64,000 nucleotides of DNA. It comes from Canna indica (lineage: Eukaryota; Streptophyta; Magnoliopsida; Zingiberales; Cannaceae). The stretch is from contig CP136891.1 of the NCBI GenBank assembly GCA_034359265.1, positions 42,586,001 through 42,650,000 on the forward strand. Reading direction: 5' to 3'. Below are positions 56,003-64,000 of the stretch, one piece after another (within the stretch, counting starts at the first letter, position 1; the number at the start of each line of letters is the position of its first letter). The notes under the pieces were generated by a model. That model ran no database searches. It was not told the origin of the DNA and saw nothing but the letters and a program-made list of their open reading frames with translations. Position numbers and translations under genes: made by a program.

Positions 56003-57551
56003 GAGAGAACTTGATCTAGAGTTTATCTATGGCAGGTCACAAGCTTAAATGCTAGGGTTCGTGGTAAAAAAAAACCCCTCTTCTCCTACCCTTGTAGGCT
56101 CGGCCGAGCCAAGTAGGGGGAAAGGTGATCGGAGGGGACTAACCTTCACACTTGGAAACATTGGAAACATTATGGAACGAGGGTCACCTCAATTGACAAG
56201 TAGAATTAAGATGAGAAATAGGAAAGACACCAATTAAGGAAACCACCACCCTAGTGCATATATGTATACATACACTTAGCGTCATTAAGAGGTAGCAAAT
56301 ATTTCCAAGATTTTTCCTTATCAATTACTAATGCTAGTAGTGAACAGTCATGATAGATTTAATGTTACCTTGTTGGAATTTTATGATTAAATGCAGAATT
56401 TAATTATTTCATGTTGTAATCATGTGGTTATTCATGGTAATAGTGGTAGATTAACTTCCTTATAACCTAAGGGTTGTGACATGTATATACTTGGACATTC
56501 TACACTTATGACATGTAGCTCACACTAGCAAAAGTAGCAATTGACGCTAGATGACTAGTAGTGTGCGAATGGTAAGGCCCGAAATAAAGTGCTGAACACG
56601 GGTGGACGCCCGGGATGTTAAATAAGGAAACTCTAGGACACTTTGATTGTGTGATGTGATTGTGATGTTCTGCCGAGAAGCATGGATAGTAGGAATGACT
56701 AATGCTTGACTCGGCCAGTGATTTGGGTCTTGTGATTGCACCAGCGGGCCCGCTAGGTGTCAGACCCCAGTTGGGTGGGACTAGCTATCCCTAACCCGGT
56801 AGGTGTCCAGAGACTAGCAGATCATCCTAGTCGACGGCCCGAAGGTTTCCCTGATTTACTTGTGTGTTGTGAAGGTCGTACGGCCAGTATGTTACTACCT
56901 TTGTGTGGTAGGGCTGGTTAGGGCCTAACCACTAGACCATGAGCAGGCCCGCCTAAGGGCCGGGTGCCATGTGGTTTAGTTGGGCTGTTTTAGTTGGTTG
57001 TTTGTATGTATGGTCTATACAGGACGACCCTTGAGGTCGGTTGTCATATCAGAAGCAAATTATATCCCTAACTTTATATTTTGCTGCCTTATATATATGT
57101 GTGATTATTGAGGATTTACGTGGAGGTTCAGAAGAACCGCTCACTGAGTCCCATGTGGACTCATGGTTTATTTTCCTTATTTTGCAGAGCTCAATCAATG
57201 AGTTGAGGCTTGGTGTCATGGTGCAGTTGGAGGGCAGGCAGTGGCGTAGATCTCGTAGCAGCATCCAGTAGTCATAGTCTAGAGGTCTAGGACTGTTGTT
57301 TTTCATACACTGAGAGTGTCTATTTGAAAACATGCATTCGACTTTAAATTTGAGTTGTTTCATATTGGGGTTGTTGTTTTGCAACTTTTCCTTTTATTAA
57401 AAATTGTGAACCTTCTTTAAAAAATTGAATAAAGCTGCATCATTTTTTTTATTCACATGTTTTCGATTTCTTGTTAGTCAGTGTATGTAGTAGGCTTCGG
57501 GGTAAGACATAGACCATGGCTGGTCACACGACCCTAAGTTGGGGTGTGACA
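56003..57551 (+). repeat. 3' part of the LTR preceding Gypsy-C
   Basis: It is similar in layout to the Gypsy-A LTR from GGACGCCCGGGA onward, ending GGGGTGTGACA at 57551. The left part (GGCTCGGCCGAGCC and CTAACCTTCACACTTGG) matches, inverted, the LTR at the window's right end. It is cut on the left by the fragment at 55888-56002. Confidence 0.7.
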
Positions 57552-57554
57552 GGG

Positions 57555-59010
57555 TGGTTGAATTTTGCATTGACTTGTAGCCCGAGGTGAAGACGATCTC
57601 CATTGCACCTTATTGGATGGCACCGGCGGAGCTGAGGAAGTTGAAGTCACAATTATAGGAGTTGCTAGATTTGGGCTTTATATACCCGAGTGTTTCGCCG
57701 TGGGGCACTCCGGTGCTCTTTGTGGAAAAGAAGGATGAGTCCATGCTTATGTGTATTGGTTATCGACAGCTTAACAAGGTGACTGTGAAGAATCGTTACC
57801 CGCTGCCTAGGATTGACAACCTGTTCGATCAGCTCCAGGGGGCGCAGTGGTTCTCTGAGATTGATTTGAGGATCGGGTTCCACTAGTTGAGGATCCGGGA
57901 TTCTGACGTTCCTAAGACCGCTTTCAAGTTGAGATATGGTCATTTCGAGTTTTTGGTCATGTCTTTTGGGCTGACAAACGTACTAGCAGCTTTCATGGAT
58001 CTGATGAACCGAGTGGTCAAGGAATACCTGGACAGATTTGTGATTGTTTTTATTGATGATATTTTGATTTATTCTAGGAGTAGGGAAGAGCATTTTGAGC
58101 ACTTGAGGATGGTTCTGGAGACTCTTAGGGAGCATAAGCTTTATGCCAAGTTCTCCAAGTGTGAGTTTTGGCTGAAAAGCGTGGGGTTCCTAGGCCACAT
58201 CATATCGTGAGAGGGAGTGAAGGTGGACCCCGCAAAGGTGGAAGTAGTCCAAAACTAGAAGCGACCGACTAATGTGACGGAGATCTGTAGCTTCTTGGGG
58301 TTGGCCGACTACTGTAGGAAGTTCGTGGAGAACTTTTCCAGGATCGTGGTGCCATTGACCCGCTTGACCCAGAAGAAGGTCAAGTTCGTATGGGATGACA
58401 GGTGCGAGGAGAGCTTTCAAAAGCTCAAGGACTATTTGTCGCCGACGCCAGTCTTAGTTGTACCCTCAGGCTCGAAAGGGTTTGTGGTTTACTGCGATGC
58501 CTCTCGGGTCGGCTTGGGTTGCGTCCTATAATGCAGTATGGCAGGGTGATAACTTATGCATCCCGTTAGTTGAAAGTTCATGAGAAAAATTATTCGACAC
58601 ATGACCTAGAGCTAGTGGCGGTGGTATTTGCACTAAAGCTGTGGCGTCATTACCTTTATGGCGAGGCCTGCGAGATATACACTGATCACAAGAGCCTTCA
58701 GTACTTGCTTACACAGAAAGAATTTAATTTGAGGCAGAGAAGGTGGCTCGAGCTCTTGAAGGACAACGACTGCACAATCATGTACCATCCGGGAAAAGCA
58801 AATGTGGTGGCAGATGCCTTGAGCAGGAAATCCATGGGCAGTTTGGCACACTTGGCTGTCAAGAGAAGGCCGTTGGAAGGCCGTTGGCTCGTGATTTGGT
58901 CGTATGCTTCGACGGCGGAGCAAGTCCTGACTGTGACAGACTCTAGGGCATTGGTGGCGCACTTAAGGGTGCAATCCACGCTGGTGGACATGTTGCGAGT
59001 AGCGTAGGAA
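57555..59010 (+). pseudogene. Reverse transcriptase and RNase H of Gypsy-C
   Basis: RT blocks are [65 protein letters not shown] (catalytic Asp pair, about 58050-58075), [11 protein letters not shown] and FLGLADYCRK. RNase H has [33 protein letters not shown] and ADALSRKS. Stops occur at about 57656, 57884, 58208, 58255 and 58529. The invariant MCIDYRQ block reads MCIGYRQ, so an Asp is lost. Longer open stretches remain than in Gypsy-A's RT. Confidence 0.85.
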
Positions 59011-59159
59011 GAGGATGACTTTTGTGCGTAGACTAAGGATCTGGTCAGGAGAGGCGATGCAGATAATGGTTTTGGGATTGACTCTGAGGATGTTCTTGGG
59101 TTCAAGAACAAGATAGTAGTGCCTAACATGGAGGATGTTCGCAGACAGGTACTAGAGAT

Positions 59160-59450
59160 GGCTCACCTTTCCACCTACACCATGCATCCGGGGGCCACAA
59201 AGATATACCATGATCTAGGCAGAACTATTGGTGGAAAGGCATGAAGAGAGAGGTGGCCGAGTTTGTGTCTAAGTACGTAGTCTATCAACAGGTTAAGGCT
59301 GAACAATTGAAGCTGACAGGGTTGCTCCAGAACCTAAAGGTACCTGAATGAAAATGGGAGAAAATAACTATGAACTTTGTAACAGGGTTGCCAAGGTCAG
59401 GGAAGGGCAATGATTCTATTTGGGTTGTGGTGGATCGCCTAACCAAGATG
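59160..59450 (+). pseudogene. Integrase of Gypsy-C, part before the solo LTR
   Basis: It reads MHPGATKIYHDLG, EVAEFVSKYVVYQQVKAEQL and [16 protein letters not shown] to VVVDRLTKM. Compared with Gypsy-A, both zinc-binding Cys are Tyr (YVVY instead of CLVC) and the first catalytic Asp is Asn (MNFVTG). The frame is interrupted by stops near 59240 and 59349. The solo LTR begins at 59452. Confidence 0.8.
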
Positions 59451-59451
59451 A

Positions 59452-61015
59452 TGTTGGCCTAAGGTTTTCTACCTTGGTCTTAATCTCGGTTTTGATGATA
59501 ACAAACATGGAACTAATGTTTCATGGAGAATTATTACCAAGTTCTATATCGGTTAGCGCACGACGTCCCCAATCGAAAAATTCAAAGAAATCGAAGAAAT
59601 CGGCAAGGACACTCGTCGACACTTAGGATTCTTCGGGAAGTTAGAGTTTAGGTTTAGGGTGTCTAGCATGTGTTGTAAATCCTCATGATGATGCAAAGAA
59701 CCCAAAATACCAAACCCAAACCCAAACCCCAAAACATAAAAAACCAAAAAAATTAGAAAAGACCTTGAAATTCACTAAGCCTAGGGAGCTCCTTAGAGGG
59801 CTATATAACCTAGACATTTTCTTGGCACCAAAAGTGATGGTAATTGTTCCTTAGGTGAAAACTTGATAACGAGATATTTTTAAGGATTTTCTGAAAGCCT
59901 TTAGCCAACCCATATTTGACCCAAAAAATTATAAAATTTTTATTTTTAGAAAATTTGTACTAGACCCCAAAAGTTAGATTTTGATTCTTAAGGATTTTGA
60001 TTTTTTAGATATTTTTATTGAATCCAAATGGGGGGTAATTCTTATACAACATTTATGTTTTAAAGTTAATAACTTTAAAACAGCCGATTGGTTATCCTTA
60101 TATTGAATCCAAATGGGGGGTAATCCTTATGATGATTCTTAAGGATCGTCGATCGACCGAACGATGCCCAGAATGGGCAGAATGCCTTCGGTCGCTCGCT
60201 CGGTTGACCGACGATTGACCGGCAAGCGATTGGGCATCGCCACCGGGCAGAAATCAGCCCGTTGGGAGAGCTATTTTGGCTCTCTCTTCATGGGGCTTAT
60301 ATATACTAGTCCTTGAGTGTCTTTCTCCATAATCTTGACCTTTATTGAGCCATCTTTGATTAATCTTAAAAGCTTTCATTGAGAGATTCTTCTTAAACCC
60401 TAGCTTTGATCCTCAACTTCTTGATTGAGCCCTTAAGCTTCACCGATTCATCATCTTGTGGCATCAAGAGAAGTAGGGAGTTTCTTTTAGAGCTAAGTAT
60501 TTTTATTGTTTATTTCATTATATATCATTTGTATAAAACTAGGTTGCTAGGTTTGATTGTGTTTGTGGTTGCCTTGGTGTTAAGGCTTAAATCCACCATT
60601 GTAAACTTAGTTTACTAGGATTAGTTGAGTTGTCCCTTAGGTTGAGGTGGGAGAGTGCTCTTGGTAGGAAGGTGAGATACTTTCCGGTGTGGAAGTGCCT
60701 TCGGTTTGAGAGCGGAGACTTTTTAGTGTAAAGTCCTCTTTGTAAGGGAAACGATATAATCTAGTAAATCTAGTTTGAAAATCCTAAGTGGGGTGCTTAG
60801 GTAGTGGAGTAGGCATTAGGGCCGAACCACTATAAATAATCGTGTTAGCATTATTTACCTTGTGTTTCTTATTGCTTATCATTTATATCTTGCTTTCGCT
60901 TACTACTCGATTTGTGAATTGCCTAAGTAATCAAGTAAACGATTAAAATCGGAATTAGTCAAAAAGATTTAGATAACACACTATTCACCCCTCTAGTGTG
61001 GCCATTTCACCAACA
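59452..61015 (+). mobile_element. Solo copia-like LTR inside the integrase of Gypsy-C
   Basis: It runs from TGTTGGCCTAAGG to TTTCACCAACA and is related to the LTR at 4152 (same start phrases, same 'cactattcacccctctagtg' end). GATGA (59447-59451) and GACGA (61016-61020) flank it, a 5-bp duplication with one change. Closing the gap gives the normal integrase phrase DRLTKMTTHFIP. No internal sequence remains. The frame at 59420-59626 is not a gene. Confidence 0.9.
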
Positions 61016-62017
61016 GACGACACATTTCATACCGATCAAGATGACCTTTTCTACCGAGCAGTATGCGAGATTATTTCTGGATCGAATCTTGGCATACCTA
61101 GATGTTCCTGTCATGATCATTTCATATCGGGGTACCCAGTTCACAGCTCAAATTTGGCAGTCCTTCCAGGAGGCTTCGGGGACTTAGGTGCGGTTTAGCA
61201 CTTCATTTCACCCACAGACCGATGGTCAGTCAGAGCGAACCATTCAGACGTTGGAGGATATGCTAAGGGCATGCGTGCTAGACTTGGAGGGTAGTTGGGA
61301 GAGGCACTTACCCTTGATCGAATTTGCCTACAATAACAATTATCAGAGTAGCATCGGGATGGCTCCTTTTGAGGCATTATATGGGCGGCTTTGCAAATCG
61401 CCTGTGGGATGGTTTGAGGCAGGAGATTCTCTTATGATGGAACCCGACTTGGTCGAGGAGGCAGTGGAGAAGTGAAGCTGATCAAGGAGAGATTGTTAGC
61501 AGCTCAGAGTCGCCAAAAGACGTATGCAGATGAAAAGGCTAGGGAGGTAGAGTTCGTTGAGGGGGACATGGTCTTCCTTAAGGTATCCCCTATGAAAGGG
61601 ATGGTAAGGTTAGGGAAAAGAGGGAAGCTAAACACTAGGTCCATTGGGTCGTTCCCTATTCTCAAATGAAGTGGTGCAGTGGCATATCAGTTGGCTTTAC
61701 CTCCCAGTATGGACAAAGTTCACCCAATTTTTCATATGTTTATGCTGAAGAAGTATGTCCGAGATGAATCCCACGTGATTGAGCCTACCACAATCGAGAT
61801 TGATACGACAATTTCATATGAGGAGAGACCTGTAGAAATGCTCGACCGTCAGATCAGGAAATTGAGGTCCAAGGAGATTCCCTTGGTGAAGGTCAGGTGG
61901 GAGCACCATTACGGGCAGGAGGCTACTTGGGAGGTGGAGCAGGACATGAGGGAGCGATATCCCTCATTATTTGGTGATCTGGTGAGTCCTTGTACCTTGT
62001 ATAAAATTCGAGGATAA
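61016..62017 (+). pseudogene. Integrase C-terminal part and chromodomain of Gypsy-C
   Basis: It continues after the solo LTR with [41 protein letters not shown] and [20 protein letters not shown]. The second catalytic Asp is Tyr (SYRG for SDRG); the Glu is kept. A frameshift lies near 61473. The tether and chromodomain follow (VEMLDRQIRKLRSKEIPLVK, VRWEHHYGQEATWEVEQDM) to TAA at 62015-62017. Two of three catalytic acids are gone, so it is inactive. Confidence 0.85.
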
Positions 62018-62023
62018 ATTTTT

Positions 62024-62038
62024 CTTAAGAGGGGAGGA
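62024..62038 (+). promoter_or_regulatory. Polypurine tract of Gypsy-C
   Basis: AAGAGGGGAGGAT lies immediately before TGTAATAGCC at 62039. Confidence 0.8.
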
Positions 62039-62333
62039 TTGTAATAGCCGAAAATTCTAACAAATATTTTGTTGTTGTTTTTGCGGGCAAATTCGGGGAC
62101 GAACTGAGGTGAGTCGCGAGCTGGCGCAAATTTAAGGGCTCGGGTGAGTAGTTAATAAATTAAGTGTTCTTAATTTTTGTTGATTATGATGTTTTGGGCT
62201 ATTGGCTTTAATTCGGGTTGAGCCGAGTTTGCGGGCTCGATCGGAGCTTGACTCAGGTGCGAGTCAAGTCAGATTAAGAGTTTAAATAAGAGAAGGATAG
62301 ATTGGGGAAACAAATAAGGGGGAGAAATTATAT
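62039..62333 (+). repeat. Start of the 3' LTR of Gypsy-C
   Basis: It starts TGTAATAGCCGAAAATTC, with a GAGGTGAGTCGCGAGCTGG block and 'gggtgagtag'. It is broken at 62333 by an LTR in the opposite orientation. Confidence 0.75.
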
Positions 62334-64000
62334 GTCATGCCCCAACTCAGGGTCGCTTGACCAACCATGGTAATTGTCGGTACCCCGAAGCCTACCACAT
62401 GCACTATGCAAAAATACACCAGAAAACACGGTACATCAAGGCAACATGAATTGAAGAACATCGGCGCAAATTTTTATTTAAAAAAAAATCAAAACAACTT
62501 TAACAAGTTTCAAATTTGAAGGAAACAACTTAAGTTTCAAAGTCTAAAACAATTACAAGTTTTTCAGATACAAAACTACTCAGTGCATGTCTAACAATCC
62601 TAATCGACACGACTACGACTACATGACTGCCTGCTACGAGATCCGCACCAACGTCCGCCCTCTAGTCGCTCCATGCCACCAAGCTCTCACTGGTCGGGCT
62701 CTGCAAAACAACAATAAACAAACCGTGAGTTCACGAGGAACTCAATGAGTGGTCCTTTCGACCATCCACTGAAATCCCAATATATGATCATGTATGACAC
62801 AGGCTATAAGGCCCTACACAGGCTATAGCAACCGGCCACTATCGGCCTAACCATGCAAAATTATGTTTTGGCCAGGTCCAGCCTTCTTAGACATAAAATC
62901 AGATATTCACATCAAACATTCTGCACATAGCGAGTCAATCACCGGGCCCATCAACTAGGGTGGTCGTCTAGTCTCAGGAACCCATTAGGTTAGGGATAGC
63001 TAGTCCCAACCAACTCAGGTCTACCGTCAGCATGGCCCACTAACGGAATCTCAAGACCCTCCGCAACTCGGGTCTAACATCTAGCTTGCCCGTTGGTGCA
63101 ATCTCAAGACCCTAATCACCGCTGAGTCGAGTAGTAGCCGTTTCAGCCCTCTACACTTCCCAGTAGACCACCTCAGTCACAATTCACAATTAGGTATTCT
63201 ATAATTCCATTTAACACGTAAACTATATGCCACAAAAGTTGGGATGTTCGTATACCATGTATCATTACATACGATTTATAATTAAACTTATTTAGTAGTA
63301 AATGCTCTATTTATCTATATGAATGCAAGAGTAAAGGAAATTAAATCATGCTTTAAGGCAATAAATTTCAGTAAGGAAAGAAATTATCTAGCATGGTAAA
63401 AGTTGAACTAACTTCAGAAATTCAATAAGGGAAATTCAGGAATAATTGCTACCTCATAATGTCACTAAATATATGCACCAAGATTATAGTTTTCCTAATT
63501 GTGTTCTTACCTAATGTTCATCATCGCGCTACTTGTCATTCTAGATGATCTGCATTTCCAATTGTCTCTAATATTTCTAAGTGTGAAGGTTGATTCCTTT
63601 CGGTCACCATCCTCTCTCTTCATGCTCGGCCGGACCTTGAGCAGGGCATGCCTTGCTCGGCCGAGCCTACAATGGTAGGAGGATAGAGGCTTTGACCATG
63701 AATTCAAAAGGTTAGACTAGTAATCTACCCTGGTTGATCCCTAGATCCAATCCCCTTCCTCCCTGCTCGGCCAGACCATGAGCAGGGCTCACCTTGCACG
63801 GTCGAGCCCCCAAAGGTAGAGGAAAAGGAATTTCGATCATCAACATCACGATTTAAACCGCAGATCTACATATTTCTAATTAAAAATTGATCTAAGGGGG
63901 ATTTAAATCACTCGAGGGAATAGGAGAGAATTTCGGCATGATCTTTCCCTTTTCCCTCCAATTGGTCGGCCCTAGATCATCAAAATAGTTCGTCTAAAAC
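62334..64000 (-). repeat. Inverted gypsy LTR, continues past the window
   Basis: Read on the minus strand it ends (at 62334) with GAGTTGGGGCATGACA. Upstream it has the CACCAACGGGC, TAGACGACC and GCTCGGCCGAGC phrases shared with 56003-57551. Its 5' start lies beyond 64000, so whether an element follows is unknown. Frames inside are not genes. Confidence 0.75.

Larger units (their letters stand above)
57552..62017 (+). mobile_element. Gypsy-C: pol remnant of a chromovirus without gag
   Basis: Directly after the LTR end (57551) the sequence is already in the reverse transcriptase (VVEFCIDL). The primer site, gag and protease are deleted. RT, RNase H and integrase follow in order but are interrupted by a solo LTR (59452-61015) and by many stops. 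The chromodomain ends at 62017. Confidence 0.85.

Overview
This is nuclear DNA of a flowering plant. It holds spliced exon fragments of plant genes, En/Spm-type CACTA transposons, chromodomain Ty3/gypsy and Ty1/copia-like LTR retrotransposons primed by initiator-Met tRNA, a LINE-1 tail, and a 4.8-kb piece of chloroplast genome. I see no intact host gene and no tRNA or rRNA gene. The window is almost entirely nested mobile elements; the species cannot be fixed from the sequence.

Left block (1-16957). A CACTA element (CACTA-2, transposase remnants on the minus strand, right terminus at 16957) is cut on its left by a minus-strand LTR (1-843). A second CACTA element (CACTA-1, 1113-13855, 3-bp target duplication ATC) sits inside it. 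CACTA-1 carries captured host exons, all on the plus strand: one MLO-like exon and a series of exons of a BOR-type borate transporter. The BOR copy has two frameshifts and an internal deletion, and one of its exons is split by a gag-only copia-like LTR element (4152-11980).

Middle block (18618-35418). A third CACTA element (CACTA-3, about 25-bp terminal inverted repeats, target duplication ACT) carries captured exons on the minus strand: a V-ATPase subunit a exon, a DAWDLE/SNIP1-like exon, and two short exons I cannot identify. It also contains a solo gypsy LTR with a perfect 5-bp duplication and a nuclear plastid insertion with rps18, rpl20, the rps12 5' exon, clpP and the start of psbB. Two of the plastid genes have stop codons explained by single C-to-T changes.

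Right block (35422-64000). This is a pile of a MITE-like element, a 5'-truncated LINE-1 with target duplication, mosaic LTR pieces and two degenerate Tekay-like chromoviruses. Gypsy-A (43779-53039) has LTRs at both ends, an open integrase-chromodomain frame, broken gag and RT frames, and no visible protease active site. Gypsy-C has lost its gag and protease region and has a 1.56-kb solo LTR inside its integrase. The window ends inside another minus-strand LTR.

The most interesting material is the pair of gene-capturing CACTA elements. Each assembles exons of unrelated host genes in one orientation, and one of them has also accumulated several kilobases of plastid DNA.
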